From Sulfuricurvum sp. (GTDB lineage: Bacteria; Campylobacterota; Campylobacteria; Campylobacterales; Sulfurimonadaceae): a DNA stretch of 60,656 bases. Shown piece after piece: positions 21,946 to 32,264 of this stretch (the stretch's first letter is position 1; each line of letters begins with the position of its first letter). The stretch covers positions 1 to 60,656 of the forward strand of contig JAGXFM010000001.1 in the NCBI GenBank assembly GCA_024637215.1, given 5' to 3'. The notes beneath the pieces are model-generated. The model was not told the origin of the DNA. It searched no databases and saw nothing but the letters and a program-made list of their open reading frames with translations. The translations under genes were made by a program, and so were the position numbers.

Positions 21946-22788
21946 TTAAGAAAGTAGGTCTAAAAATGATTCAATTTGTTTATTATCTTCAAATTCAATC
22001 GTTACTTTGTAACCTTTTGTGCCACATTTATAACCAAGCGAGTATAAATGTTTTTTGAGAGCGGCAAAATCCAACTCTTCCGATTCAATAACATTATGCA
22101 GTGTATTCGAAGGGAGTTTTATTTTTTTAACCATACTCTCCACTTCACGAACACTCAATTTTTGACCGATAATCGAATCAATCATCATAGCTTGTTCGCT
22201 TGGTTCTAATCCCAATATCACTTTTGCATGACCTGCGCTGATTTTTCCATCAACAAGTGCTTTACGCCCTTTATCACTGAGTTGCAATAAACGTAACGTA
22301 TTGGTAATTTGTGTACGGCTCTTATGGACGGTTTGGGAAAGTTGCTCATGCGTCAATTCGTGAATGTCGATTAATTCTTGATACGCCTGCGCCAAATCGA
22401 TAGCATTCAGTTCGTCACGCTGAATATTTTCAATCAATGCCTGCTCACGCATTTGCTCATCACTAACAGAAACGACAATGGCTTTGATTGTTTTATTTTT
22501 AGCCAATTTACTGGCACGGAGGCGTCGTTCGCCCGCAATAAGAATATAACCGTCCAGATCTTCTTTGATAACGATAGGTTGAAGCAATCCGTGTGTTTTG
22601 ATTGAGTCAGAGAGTTCCGCCAGTGATTCAGAGTCAAAGTGTTTACGAGGTTGATAGGGGTTAGGGCGGATTTTATTGACAGCTATCTCTTCAACGCCCC
22701 CTTTTTTTGGGAGTTCATTGTCGTATGCTTCTTCGATTTCACTTAAAAGTGCCCCAAGACCTCTGCCCAATGCTGATGCTTTCGCCAT
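21946..22788 (-). CDS. parB: Chromosome partitioning protein ParB
   Basis: IRPNPYQPRKHFD, GERRLRASKLA, LIENIQRDELNAIDLA. Confidence 0.97.
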   Translation of the reverse strand: MAKASALGRGLGALLSEIEEAYDNELPKKGGVEEIAVNKIRPNPYQPRKHFDSESLAELSDSIKTHGLLQPIVIKEDLDGYILIAGERRLRASKLAKNKTIKAIVVSVSDEQMREQALIENIQRDELNAIDLAQAYQELIDIHELTHEQLSQTVHKSRTQITNTLRLLQLSDKGRKALVDGKISAGHAKVILGLEPSEQAMMIDSIIGQKLSVREVESMVKKIKLPSNTLHNVIESEELDFAALKKHLYSLGYKCGTKGYKVTIEFEDNKQIESFLDLLS

Positions 22789-22797
22789 ATTTATCCT

Positions 22798-23583
22798 TTA
22801 GGCGATAATCGCGTGTGCCAAATCTTGGTACGCTATAGAGCCGCTCGATTTTACATCATAAAGAATCGCCGGTTTTCCGAAACTCGGAGATTCGGCAAGT
22901 TTTACATTGCGAGGGATAACGATAAAATCGTCTTCTCCTCCCGATTTAAACAATTTTGACTGAAAATGTTGACGTAAATCTGCGAATACTTGACGTGAAA
23001 GATTGTTTTGCGCACTGTACATTGTCGGCAAAAACCCTTTGATCGTCAATTTAGGATTAATGGTTTTACGCACTAATTTAACAGTATTCAGAAGCTGTGC
23101 TAACCCTTCCAACGCAAAAAATTCGCATTGGATCGGGATAATGACCGAATTGGATGCCGAAAGGGCATTAATCGTCATCGGCCCAAGTGCCGGAGGAGAA
23201 TCGATAATGACATAGTCATATTCATCTTTCACCTGAGCAATGGCGCGCTTTAAGATGAGTTCACGTCCCGTAGCATTATCGGCATCGTAATACTCTTTTT
23301 CCACTCCGACAAGACCGATATTCGACGGAGCTAAAAAAAGTTTTGGTAATGATGTTTTTAAAATAATTTCTCGTAATTTTTTGGCACCAATGAGTACATG
23401 ATAAATATTAAACTCATAATTGTTACGATGGTACCCTAATGAGGTTGTTGCATTGGCTTGCGGATCGGCATCGATCAGCAATACTTTTTTTTCAGCAACA
23501 GCTAATGAGGCGGCTAGATTGACAGCGGTGGTGGTTTTACCCACTCCCCCTTTTTGATTGGCGATAACAATAACTTCACTCAT
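22798..23583 (-). CDS. parA: Chromosome partitioning ATPase ParA/Soj
   Basis: [29 protein letters not shown]. Confidence 0.97.
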   Translation of the reverse strand: MSEVIVIANQKGGVGKTTTAVNLAASLAVAEKKVLLIDADPQANATTSLGYHRNNYEFNIYHVLIGAKKLREIILKTSLPKLFLAPSNIGLVGVEKEYYDADNATGRELILKRAIAQVKDEYDYVIIDSPPALGPMTINALSASNSVIIPIQCEFFALEGLAQLLNTVKLVRKTINPKLTIKGFLPTMYSAQNNLSRQVFADLRQHFQSKLFKSGGEDDFIVIPRNVKLAESPSFGKPAILYDVKSSGSIAYQDLAHAIIA

Positions 23584-24215
23584 CGTAAACTATATATCCT
23601 TTGGCCATTGCATTCTAACGATCCGTCTTCACATAATACGGCCTGCGTTAACGCAATTTTTTCATTACTACTGTGGATAAAAAAATCTCTACTGTTCTCA
23701 AATTCTATCTTGTAATTACTAAAAATCTGCTTCCACGCTGGTAATTTTTTAAACAATTCACTATAAGATTTCGTTAAATCATATGTACTGACCGTAATAT
23801 CGATTTTTTCAAAATACTCAGGTGCTGAGACAAGATTAATACCGATTCCGCATATCAGCGTATTACCCATTAAATTTGTGATAACACCACCGATTTTTTT
23901 ATCTTTAAGATAAAAATCATTCGGCCATTTAAGCCACACTTTTGAACCGAAAGTGCCTAAGAGCTCTTTCATAAGAAAAGCAAAATAAATCGATGAAGAT
24001 TCAAGTTTCAAATCGTCGGGCAATTGTGCACGCGCTATGGCAACTGAAATAAAAAGATTTCCTTCTTTTCCAATCCAGCTATTGCCGCGTGATCCTTTGC
24101 CCATAGTTTGGGACAATGCCCCGACGCAAACAGGAGCTTGCAATCTTGAAGCTTTCAGTTCTTCTATGAGATAACTTTGAGTCGATTCAAGCGACTCAAA
24201 CCAATGGATATCCAC
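23580..24215 (-). CDS. birA: Biotin-[acetyl-CoA-carboxylase] ligase
   Basis: [26 protein letters not shown]. Confidence 0.92.
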   Translation of the reverse strand: MDIHWFESLESTQSYLIEELKASRLQAPVCVGALSQTMGKGSRGNSWIGKEGNLFISVAIARAQLPDDLKLESSSIYFAFLMKELLGTFGSKVWLKWPNDFYLKDKKIGGVITNLMGNTLICGIGINLVSAPEYFEKIDITVSTYDLTKSYSELFKKLPAWKQIFSNYKIEFENSRDFFIHSSNEKIALTQAVLCEDGSLECNGQRIYSLR

Positions 24216-25107
24216 ACCCTATCCGTTTGCCGTTGAGATAATCAACAACTGAAGTCTCTTGTTTAGAGGGGGCTTGAACCCTTGTAATACGAAGGGAGCC
24301 ACGAGAGCATTGAACAACAATACCCTCTTTATCCATATGGATAATTTTTCCTGCTTCACCAAGGCTCGTCACTTCTTCGAGTTTCATCTCTTTGATTTTT
24401 AATCCTGATTCATTAAATAATCCCGGCCATGGAGTGTAAGCACGATAGCGATTATAGATTTCGCGTGCATCGGTGAAATCAATCAAGCCGTCTGATTTAA
24501 TGATTTTTTTACAGTTCGTAGCTTGCTCATCATTTTGACTCACCGCACTTTTGCGATCCCAGTTACGGATAACATCGAGAGTCAAATGCACCGCTGTCTC
24601 GGTAAGGCGTGAATACAACGACTCTACCATCTCATCTTCTCCAATAGTAATCGTTTCAATTTTAATAATCGACCCCGTATCAAGTCCCTCATCCATCCAC
24701 ATGGCGGTAACACCGCTTTGGGTATCGTTGTTCAACAAACTTTGCTGAATCGGACTCGCACCGCGATAGTGAGGGAGAATAGAGGCGTGAAGATTGATAC
24801 ACGGAACATATTCCAAAATCGCTTTAGGGAGAATCTGTCCGTATGCCGCAACAATGATCATATCGCACGGTGTTGCCAAAAGTTCATTCACTACGGCTTC
24901 ATCACGGAGTCTGTTAGGCTGTATCACGGGAATATTTGCATTTTGGGCTACCGTTTTAACAATCGGAGCGCTCATAATAGCTTTTCGCCCTACCGGTTTA
25001 TCGGGCTGGGTGTAAATACTTACCACTTCAATATCATCAGCCTCAATCAACGCGCTCAAAATAGAAGCCGCATAATCGGGTGTCCCCATAAAAATAACGC
25101 GGGTCAT
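24196..25107 (-). CDS. fmt: Methionyl-tRNA formyltransferase
   Basis: FMGTPDYAASIL, NLHASILPHYRGASPIQ. Confidence 0.97.
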   Translation of the reverse strand: MTRVIFMGTPDYAASILSALIEADDIEVVSIYTQPDKPVGRKAIMSAPIVKTVAQNANIPVIQPNRLRDEAVVNELLATPCDMIIVAAYGQILPKAILEYVPCINLHASILPHYRGASPIQQSLLNNDTQSGVTAMWMDEGLDTGSIIKIETITIGEDEMVESLYSRLTETAVHLTLDVIRNWDRKSAVSQNDEQATNCKKIIKSDGLIDFTDAREIYNRYRAYTPWPGLFNESGLKIKEMKLEEVTSLGEAGKIIHMDKEGIVVQCSRGSLRITRVQAPSKQETSVVDYLNGKRIGCGYPLV

Positions 25108-25877
25108 TAGAGAACCTCACCAGCTTTAAACAGACTGCCTCCACGATGTTCTCCTGCAATCAAAAAGCTTTTAGCATCACTCAAATCAAATCCGCTCGCC
25201 AAAAACATCGCCCCGCCCCGCTTGAGGAGAAAATCAGCCGCTTTGAGTTTCGTCACGATTCCCCCCGTTGCAAAATTATGGTTCGGTGTCACTTCAAGCG
25301 ATAACTCCTCAGGAGTAATAACCTCAATACGTGAACGGACTTTTGCATCACTATGACTTCGTGGATCTTTATCATAATAGGCGTCGATATCGGAAAGAAT
25401 AACGAGTAATTCGGCTCCGAAATGGTGCGCCGCATAGGCAGAGAGCTGATCGTTATCTCCCAAAATCAACTCTTCCGTCGCCGTCGCATCATTTTCGTTG
25501 ATAATCGGAACAACATTGTGCTTAAGGAGCGTTTCAATCGTATCTTTTGCTTTTTGGGACTCTTCGGCGGTGTTAAAGTTGGCCGCTGTTACTAGGACTT
25601 GTGAGGGGAGAATGTTATAGTGTTCAAACATCTTGCGGTATTTGTTCATGAGTATCGGCTGACCGATGGAAGCAAGTGCCTGCTTATTGGCTAAAATCTT
25701 TTTATCGAGTTTAAGCTCGGTATACCCCGCCGCAACCGCACCCGAAGAGACGAGGATCACTTCATAGCTTTTTTTGAGTTCAGCTATAAAATCGACAAGG
25801 TTTTGCATCCGATCTTTTGCGATACGATTTTGCTCACTTAAAACCGCACTTCCGACTTTAACAACGATCCGCTTCAT
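25107..25877 (-). CDS. proB: Glutamate 5-kinase (no PUA domain)
   Basis: [34 protein letters not shown]. Confidence 0.96.
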   Translation of the reverse strand: MKRIVVKVGSAVLSEQNRIAKDRMQNLVDFIAELKKSYEVILVSSGAVAAGYTELKLDKKILANKQALASIGQPILMNKYRKMFEHYNILPSQVLVTAANFNTAEESQKAKDTIETLLKHNVVPIINENDATATEELILGDNDQLSAYAAHHFGAELLVILSDIDAYYDKDPRSHSDAKVRSRIEVITPEELSLEVTPNHNFATGGIVTKLKAADFLLKRGGAMFLASGFDLSDAKSFLIAGEHRGGSLFKAGEVL

Positions 25878-26971
25878 GCGCGCTCCGTTACGACCATTTG
25901 ATAAAGTGCGTACGTTAATGGTTTGATATTAAGATTGATTGCCGAAGAGATCGGGGCGATAAATGCCGGTTTGCTACGGTTATAAAACGCTTTATCAAAA
26001 TCTTCTTGCTCATAGACCGGATACTCGTCACTAAACGCAAATCGGCTCTTTTTAACCGGATCAAGGTTAACTAATTTCAAAAAGGCATTGGTTTTTTCAA
26101 TAGCCTCTTCAGGGCTCATCGCATCCGCGCGGGTCAATGCGATCGCAAAATTGCGCTCCGCCAAAAGAGGTGAAAATTTCTCTAGTTCTTGCTTAAGCGT
26201 TTCATACTGATATTCAAGCTCATGGTACGATGCTAAATCGATCATAAATAAAAGTGTTTTGGTACGTTCGATATGGCGTAAAAATTTAAGCCCAAGCCCT
26301 TTACCCTCAGATGCGCCACCGATAATCCCCGGAATATCGGCCATAATATACGAATCAAACTCACCGATATTAATCTGTCCAAGCTTAGGAGTCAGTGTCG
26401 TAAATTCATAGTTAGCTACTTCGGGACGAGCGTTAGAGACGGTAGAGATCAAAGTCGATTTACCGACATTCGGGAACCCCACCAACCCTACATCCGCGAT
26501 CAGTTTAAGATCGAGCCGAAGAACACGGGTAATAGCCGGTTCACCCGGTTGAGCGTACATCGGTTTTTGGTTGGTTGAGGATTTAAAGTGGACATTTCCA
26601 AGTCCACCGCGTCCCCCCTCCAAAAAGAGGACCTCTTTACCGTCTTCTAATAGATCCAGTAAAATATCGCCTGTTTCAACATCCACAACTTGTGTTCCCG
26701 GAGGGACAACCACCACGAGACGTTTACCTGCTTTACCCGCCATATTGGAACCTGAACCCGGTTGACCTTTATCGGCTTTGAGGTTTTTGTTCCCTTGGAA
26801 GTGTGCAAGTGTATGGGTATTGTTGTCTACTTTGAAATAAACATCACCACCACGACCACCATCACCACCGTTCGGTCCCCCTTGAAGAACGTATTTTTCC
26901 CGTCTAAAAGCAACACACCCTGCTCCCCCTTTTCCAGAGGAGACGGTAATTTCTACACTATCACTAAACAT
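25874..26971 (-). CDS. obgE: GTPase ObgE/CgtA
   Basis: [27 protein letters not shown]. Confidence 0.98.
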   Translation of the reverse strand: MFSDSVEITVSSGKGGAGCVAFRREKYVLQGGPNGGDGGRGGDVYFKVDNNTHTLAHFQGNKNLKADKGQPGSGSNMAGKAGKRLVVVVPPGTQVVDVETGDILLDLLEDGKEVLFLEGGRGGLGNVHFKSSTNQKPMYAQPGEPAITRVLRLDLKLIADVGLVGFPNVGKSTLISTVSNARPEVANYEFTTLTPKLGQINIGEFDSYIMADIPGIIGGASEGKGLGLKFLRHIERTKTLLFMIDLASYHELEYQYETLKQELEKFSPLLAERNFAIALTRADAMSPEEAIEKTNAFLKLVNLDPVKKSRFAFSDEYPVYEQEDFDKAFYNRSKPAFIAPISSAINLNIKPLTYALYQMVVTERA

Positions 26972-27091
26972 GGATGTCCTTCAAGTTGTTTTGAACATTT
27001 GCCTCTAATAAGGCAACTATTATTTGCTTAACACTGTACTTCGATTCTCAAGTACACGATTAAAAAGATAATTTAGGAAATGGATTCAAAA

Positions 27092-27109
27092 TCGGGCGAT
27101 AGCCCGATG
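27092..27109 (-). terminator. Intrinsic terminator downstream of rpmA
   Basis: ATCGGGC-GATA-GCCCGAT hairpin followed on the minus strand by a T run. Confidence 0.75.
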
Positions 27110-27119
27110 TAAGTGAAAA

Positions 27120-27377
27120 TTATGCGGCAGGGATGATAGAAACTTGCTTGCGTTTTTTGTCTTTACGTTCAAACGCAACGACACCGTCAACCAACGCATA
27201 CAATGTGTGGTCTTTACCCATACCCATGTTTTTACCCGGGTGAACTTTTGTTCCGCGTTGACGAATAATGATATTACCCGCTCTTACGAATTCACCGCCG
27301 TATTTTTTGACACCGAGTCTACGTCCCGCTGAATCGCGGTTATTCTGTGTACTACCCTGACCTTTCTTATGAGCCAT
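27120..27377 (-). CDS. rpmA: 50S ribosomal protein L27
   Basis: [24 protein letters not shown]. Confidence 0.99.
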   Translation of the reverse strand: MAHKKGQGSTQNNRDSAGRRLGVKKYGGEFVRAGNIIIRQRGTKVHPGKNMGMGKDHTLYALVDGVVAFERKDKKRKQVSIIPAA

Positions 27378-27400
27378 GCTGTCCTCCTACTTTTAAATAA

Positions 27401-27709
27401 TTACGCAGCGATCTTAATGATGCGAACGCGTGTGTGATCTCGTCTGAAACCACGTTTCAATTTACTGTCTTTACGACGACGTTTTTTGTAGATCACGACT
27501 TTACGGTCACGACCTTCATTGATAACCTCAGCAGTAACAACAGCACCACTTACGAATGGGGTACCGGTTTTAAGTTCACCGTTATTTACGGCAAGAACTT
27601 CTTTAATTTCGACGGTGGTTTTAGGATCAAGTCCCATTTTATCGAACAAAAGGATATCACCCTCTTGAACTTTATACTGTTTTCCGCCGTTTTTGATAAT
27701 TGCGTACAT
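27401..27709 (-). CDS. rplU: 50S ribosomal protein L21
   Basis: [36 protein letters not shown]. Confidence 0.99.
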   Translation of the reverse strand: MYAIIKNGGKQYKVQEGDILLFDKMGLDPKTTVEIKEVLAVNNGELKTGTPFVSGAVVTAEVINEGRDRKVVIYKKRRRKDSKLKRGFRRDHTRVRIIKIAA

Positions 27710-27746
27710 TAGCGTTCCTTACTTACAAGTCTACAAAAAGTGGCGA

Positions 27747-27752
27747 ATTATA
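27747..27752 (-). promoter_or_regulatory. Probable -10 element of rplU promoter
   Basis: Minus-strand GGCTATAATTCGC about 38 nt upstream of rplU start. Confidence 0.5.
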
Positions 27753-27770
27753 GCCAACGTTTATTTAAGC

Positions 27771-28145
27771 TTAAATTAAAGCGATAGCATCAATCTCAAC
27801 AAGTGCATTTTTTGGTAACGTTTTCACGGCCACCGTCGAACGCGCCGGCTTATGATTTCCGAATGCATTAGCGTAAATTGCGTTAACCGCCGCGAAATCA
27901 TCCATATCTGCCAAAAAGATCGTCGTTTTGATCACTTTGTCGAAAGAGCTGCCTGCAGCTTCTAAAACCGCTTTAAGGTTTGAGACGACTTGAATACATT
28001 GCGCGCTCACATCACCCTCCACCATTTCGCCTGCTGGAGTTAGTGCGATTTGACCGGAGGTAAAAACCATACCGCCCGCAATCATCGCCTGTGAATAAGG
28101 TCCGATTGCTGCGGGAGCGTTAGGTGTTTGTACATTCTTAATCAC
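27771..28145 (-). CDS. RidA family (YjgF/YER057c/UK114) deaminase
   Basis: [17 protein letters not shown], [16 protein letters not shown], [21 protein letters not shown]. Confidence 0.95.
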   Translation of the reverse strand: MIKNVQTPNAPAAIGPYSQAMIAGGMVFTSGQIALTPAGEMVEGDVSAQCIQVVSNLKAVLEAAGSSFDKVIKTTIFLADMDDFAAVNAIYANAFGNHKPARSTVAVKTLPKNALVEIDAIALI

Positions 28146-28162
28146 TGTTATTCCTTGTAAAA

Positions 28163-28558
28163 TTATTTTTTAGCTTTTCGTAATGCATCATCAAGAATCG
28201 ATTGATAATCTTCACTCGACCAATATCCCGGAATAGAATAAATCACTTTTCCATTACCGTCTAAAAAATAGCTCATCGGTACCATTTTGGCTGTAAGGGT
28301 TTTAGGGTAAACACTTTTATCACGAGTTACGTGTACAGGGATAAACCGCGTATTTATTTTAGAAATAACCTCATCATCGGAGAGCGTTGTCGCCTCAAGC
28401 TTGCGGCACCATCGGCATTGCTCGGTTGTGATAATTACCAACATCGGTTTAGACTCTTTTTTTGCTTTAGCCTGTGCTGCCGCAAAAGAGTCATTCCATC
28501 CGATTTCAGCACCAAAGAGGTTGAGCATTAAAAGAGCTAAAAGAAGTACTTTTTTCAT
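28163..28558 (-). CDS. Periplasmic thioredoxin-fold protein (DUF255/SoxW-like)
   Basis: Signal peptide; CRWC redox motif. Confidence 0.82.
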   Translation of the reverse strand: MKKVLLLALLMLNLFGAEIGWNDSFAAAQAKAKKESKPMLVIITTEQCRWCRKLEATTLSDDEVISKINTRFIPVHVTRDKSVYPKTLTAKMVPMSYFLDGNGKVIYSIPGYWSSEDYQSILDDALRKAKK

Positions 28559-28584
28559 TCTTGACCTTTACTAAAAACAGAATT

Positions 28585-29682
28585 TTACCGAAAATTATGG
28601 ATCAATTTTGTAAAAACAGCATAAAGATTTTGAACTTCAGCAATGGATGTCCGCTCATTCGGAGCATGAATCGTATCGTTAATAACACCGAATTCAATGA
28701 CGTCGATGCCATACTCGGCAACAAAACGGGCATCTGATGTCCCCCCTGCCGTCGAATTTTTTGGGGTAATTTTACATACCTCTAGAATCGCATCCGATAA
28801 AGTCCGAACAATCGGGGTATTCGCATCCGTGACAAACGGATAAGCCGATTGATCCAAGACCAGGGTATAGTCCATTCCGCAAAACTGTGAGTCGATAAAT
28901 TTTCTAATACTTTCTTGATCGGTTCGGGTGGAGTTTCGGACATTAAACATCATTTTGAGTTTGCCTGGTGAAACATTGGTTGTCTCAATCCCTGCACGTA
29001 TATCGGTAATAACAATCTGGCTCGGAGCAAAATACTCATCCCCCTCATCCAAAAAAGCACCCGCAATGTTGGATAACACAGGGGCAAGTTGATGGACGGG
29101 ATTGATCGCTTTTTCAGGATACGCGGCATGACCTTGTTTTCCGGTGATTTCGATTACACCGTTGATTGAGCCGCGACGCCCTACTTTGATTGCATCCCCG
29201 AAACGCTCTTCACATGTGGGTTCAGCCACCACAACGGCATCCGGCAAAAGATTATGCTCTTTAAGGTAGGCTAATACTTCAACCGTTCCAAATTTAGCGG
29301 GACCCTCTTCATCCGAAGTCAATAAAATAGATAACGTGCCGTTAAAATCTTTCGCTTCTTTTAGCGCTTGAATAAAGGCCGCAACGCCGCTTTTCATGTC
29401 CTGAGCACCGCGGGCGTAAATATATCCGTCCTTTTGCGTAGCAGTAAAGGGATCGCTCTCCCAGCCATCACCTACAGGAACAACATCCACATGTCCGGCA
29501 AAACAGAGATGTTTTCCCTCCCCAAAATGACGATAGGCAAAAAGGTTTTTAACCCCTTCTCGATCAATTCGAACCATTGTAAAACCTACCAAATAGGTCT
29601 CTAAATAGTCAAAAATACCACCATCTTCAGGAGTAATACTCTGTGACTCTAATAAGTGCTTAAATAACTCAATAACGTTCAA
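28585..29682 (-). CDS. dapE: Succinyl-diaminopimelate desuccinylase
   Basis: FAGHVDVVPVGDGW, ARGAQDMKSGVAAF, TSDEEGPA. Confidence 0.96.
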   Translation of the reverse strand: MNVIELFKHLLESQSITPEDGGIFDYLETYLVGFTMVRIDREGVKNLFAYRHFGEGKHLCFAGHVDVVPVGDGWESDPFTATQKDGYIYARGAQDMKSGVAAFIQALKEAKDFNGTLSILLTSDEEGPAKFGTVEVLAYLKEHNLLPDAVVVAEPTCEERFGDAIKVGRRGSINGVIEITGKQGHAAYPEKAINPVHQLAPVLSNIAGAFLDEGDEYFAPSQIVITDIRAGIETTNVSPGKLKMMFNVRNSTRTDQESIRKFIDSQFCGMDYTLVLDQSAYPFVTDANTPIVRTLSDAILEVCKITPKNSTAGGTSDARFVAEYGIDVIEFGVINDTIHAPNERTSIAEVQNLYAVFTKLIHNFR

Positions 29683-29684
29683 TG

Positions 29685-31709
29685 TTAATCCTCTTTTAAT
29701 TGCGTCTCATATTCCAGACGTAAACCATTCGGTGTCATTATAAAACCTTGCAGTTTGATTTTGCCTTGCGAAATTTGACGAGAATGGGCTTCACATAAAG
29801 GAATAAGATGGTGATGTTCTTTGGAAACATAACTTTTTTGTGGATTTCGAACCAATGCACCGCAGATAACACACTCCGAAGCCACCACCTCACGATAGCG
29901 TTTGATGTACTCTTTTTGATTACCCAGTTCAAGAACATCATACTCTTTCGCTAAATTTTCCCGCAATCGCTTGGCATTGATTAAAAAGTTTGAATTCATA
30001 TGAAGCGATTCAGCAAATTCCAAACCGTACACACTGCTCCCACGCCCTGATTTTAAAATACGATCATAGATGAGACGATCATGTTTTTCATCATAACGGA
30101 CACTTAGATGCAGATGTACTACTTCCCGTAAACGGCTAAGTTCACTAACCATAGAGAGTTGATGCAAATGGGTCGTCATTAGGAATAAACACCCTTTTTT
30201 AGTGAGTTCCATAATGGTACTTGCGACAATAGCAACCGCTGAGAGAGTTTCGGTACCGTGACTGATTTCATCCCCCAATACCAATGAACGCTCCGTTGCT
30301 CGGCTGAAAATCGTGTTCAGTTCCAACATCTCTACTCCGAAAGTAGAAAGCGATTTCGCAACATTATCCCGCGATTGAATGCGCGTATAGATGCCGTCAA
30401 AAAGGGAAAATTTCATCACTTTGGCAGGAACAAAAAAACCGCTTTGCGCTAATGTTACCGCAATACCGATACTCTTCATTAGTGATGATTTTCCGCTCGA
30501 GTTGATTCCATAAAGCAATACGCCGCGGATATTAGCACCGTCATGCACCTTGGAATCCAACATAACCGTATCGGGATACGGTAAATCGACACAATCACGA
30601 TCACCCATCACAATATCGTTCGGAACATACACAATACCCTGTTCCTCTACCAACAAATGACGCAATCCGCTCATTTGCAAAAAATTTTCTTGGTGAGATG
30701 CCACAATCGTAGGACGAATAAGTCCGTATTTTTGAGCGTTAAGGGCTGAGGCTACGGCAACGTCGATTTGAGCAATCCAATTCAATGTATTTCTGACTAA
30801 AATAATTTGGGCTTCTTGCCATTGCCGCTCATGGGCATGATTACGTAACGCTATCTCCCACCCTTCTTGAATCATTTCCGGAATAAGAAGGTGAGTCAGA
30901 TTATGCTTCACACAATATTTTTGAATTTCCATGATGATGGAAAATGAGTTGAGGGCTAGATCGAGCTCCCCCTTTTGTCCGGTTTGAAGATTTCGCCATA
31001 ACAGCTCAGTATCGGTTACTAAACGCAACCGATCTTTGATCCAGAGGGCATGAGCGTTAAGTGCTTCAATCCAATCAAATCTTCGATTAAGCTCGTAAGG
31101 ATCTTTAATCGGGAGAAAAAGGCGAAAGCGTCCTAATCTTTTTCCCATCGGAGTCGACATATTCATAAAGAGCTTAGCAATACTCGGAACTCTCGAGTCA
31201 ATCGCTGTTATTTCTAACTGTTCAAGGGCATTGTTACCCAGTTCCATCAATTGCACTGTTTCTAAAAAGCTCGGCAACGGATAAGCAAAGGCTTTAGTCT
31301 CATTCATACGATTGGCAAGCAACGCTAATGCCTGCGCAGCTAACGGTCTCGTTTCCAAACTCAAATGCTCTAACGGGCTCAAAAGCGAATAGACACCGAA
31401 AACTTCTTTGAACAGTTTATTTTGCTCTGTCGTATTCAATTGGTTTACGTCAAAGGTATATTCATACATTGCAAAATTCGGTGCAATCTCGTCAAAAATT
31501 TGTTTTGAGGTGGTCCCGATAATAAGATGACGACTGTCAGTAACAAATAAAAGATGCAATACTCGATCGATCGCACCGTAGGGGTGTGCGGGGTCTGCTT
31601 CAATCTCACACAGCCATCCCTTAAGACCGAAAGGTTCAAACATCGCCAAACCGATTGAATATCCGGTAGAGTTTGAGTTGATAAATAAGGATGCTTGATA
31701 CTCTTGCAT
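29685..31709 (-). CDS. MutS-family ATPase (MutS-related, possibly MutS7-like) with C-terminal CxxC/HH domain
   Basis: LYGINSSGKSSLMKSIG Walker A, LVLGDEISHGTE Walker B, MTTHLHQL; C-terminal CVICG...HHHLIPLCEAHS. Confidence 0.88.
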   Translation of the reverse strand: MQEYQASLFINSNSTGYSIGLAMFEPFGLKGWLCEIEADPAHPYGAIDRVLHLLFVTDSRHLIIGTTSKQIFDEIAPNFAMYEYTFDVNQLNTTEQNKLFKEVFGVYSLLSPLEHLSLETRPLAAQALALLANRMNETKAFAYPLPSFLETVQLMELGNNALEQLEITAIDSRVPSIAKLFMNMSTPMGKRLGRFRLFLPIKDPYELNRRFDWIEALNAHALWIKDRLRLVTDTELLWRNLQTGQKGELDLALNSFSIIMEIQKYCVKHNLTHLLIPEMIQEGWEIALRNHAHERQWQEAQIILVRNTLNWIAQIDVAVASALNAQKYGLIRPTIVASHQENFLQMSGLRHLLVEEQGIVYVPNDIVMGDRDCVDLPYPDTVMLDSKVHDGANIRGVLLYGINSSGKSSLMKSIGIAVTLAQSGFFVPAKVMKFSLFDGIYTRIQSRDNVAKSLSTFGVEMLELNTIFSRATERSLVLGDEISHGTETLSAVAIVASTIMELTKKGCLFLMTTHLHQLSMVSELSRLREVVHLHLSVRYDEKHDRLIYDRILKSGRGSSVYGLEFAESLHMNSNFLINAKRLRENLAKEYDVLELGNQKEYIKRYREVVASECVICGALVRNPQKSYVSKEHHHLIPLCEAHSRQISQGKIKLQGFIMTPNGLRLEYETQLKED

Positions 31710-31803
31710 AACGTTACCATCGCTTTTTATATCTATAATTTTTTATAAAGATCATTATACAAAAATGAATGCTATTTAACTTTTATTTTAGTAACAATCG
31801 GGC

Positions 31804-31809
31804 TATAAT
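31804..31809 (+). promoter_or_regulatory. Probable -10 (TATAAT) for PAS gene
   Basis: GGGCTATAATCGC 42 nt upstream of ATG. Confidence 0.5.
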
Positions 31810-31850
31810 CGCAAATTATATATTTCAGTCTACGTTTAGGATATGGTTTT

Positions 31851-32264
31851 ATGAAACGCCCAACCCCGATCAATGAAGAAGTTTTATTTGACGGACGAAG
31901 TTTGATTTCCGAAACGGATACCAAAGGTATCATTACCTACGTTAACCGTAAATTTACTGAAATGACTGGCTACACCGCCATAGAAGCAGTTGGTCAATCC
32001 CACAATCTGCTCCGTCATCCCGATATGCCAAAAGCTGGATTTGCGCAAATGTGGAAAATCATCGAAAGCGGGAAAATTTGGGAAGGATATGTTAAAAATC
32101 TCCGAAAAGATGGGAAGTTTTACTGGGTAGTTGTCCATATCGTCCCAAAACTTGATGAAAGAAGAGAAATTATCGGCTATATCGCTTCACGTAAAATGCC
32201 CGACCGTACCCGTCTCAAAGTCATCGAAGAACAATACAAAGAGATGCGCGTTCAAGAAGACTAA
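31851..32264 (+). CDS. Stand-alone PAS domain protein (Aer/CetB-like)
   Basis: ITYVNRKFTEMTGYTAIEAVGQSHNLLRHPDMP, WEGYVKNLRKDGKFYWV. Confidence 0.88.
   Translation: MKRPTPINEEVLFDGRSLISETDTKGIITYVNRKFTEMTGYTAIEAVGQSHNLLRHPDMPKAGFAQMWKIIESGKIWEGYVKNLRKDGKFYWVVVHIVPKLDERREIIGYIASRKMPDRTRLKVIEEQYKEMRVQED

Noticed and set aside
21946-23583. parS site near parAB
   Set aside because: I found no TGTTTCACGTGAAACA-like 16-mer in or beside parAB; GTGTTCGAAACAC near 18790 is a partial match inside atpG only.
27035-27056. TGTACTT/AAGTACA inverted repeat between obgE and rpmA
   Set aside because: Eight-nt loop and weak stem without a T run; may be chance, and the real terminator is at 27092-27109.
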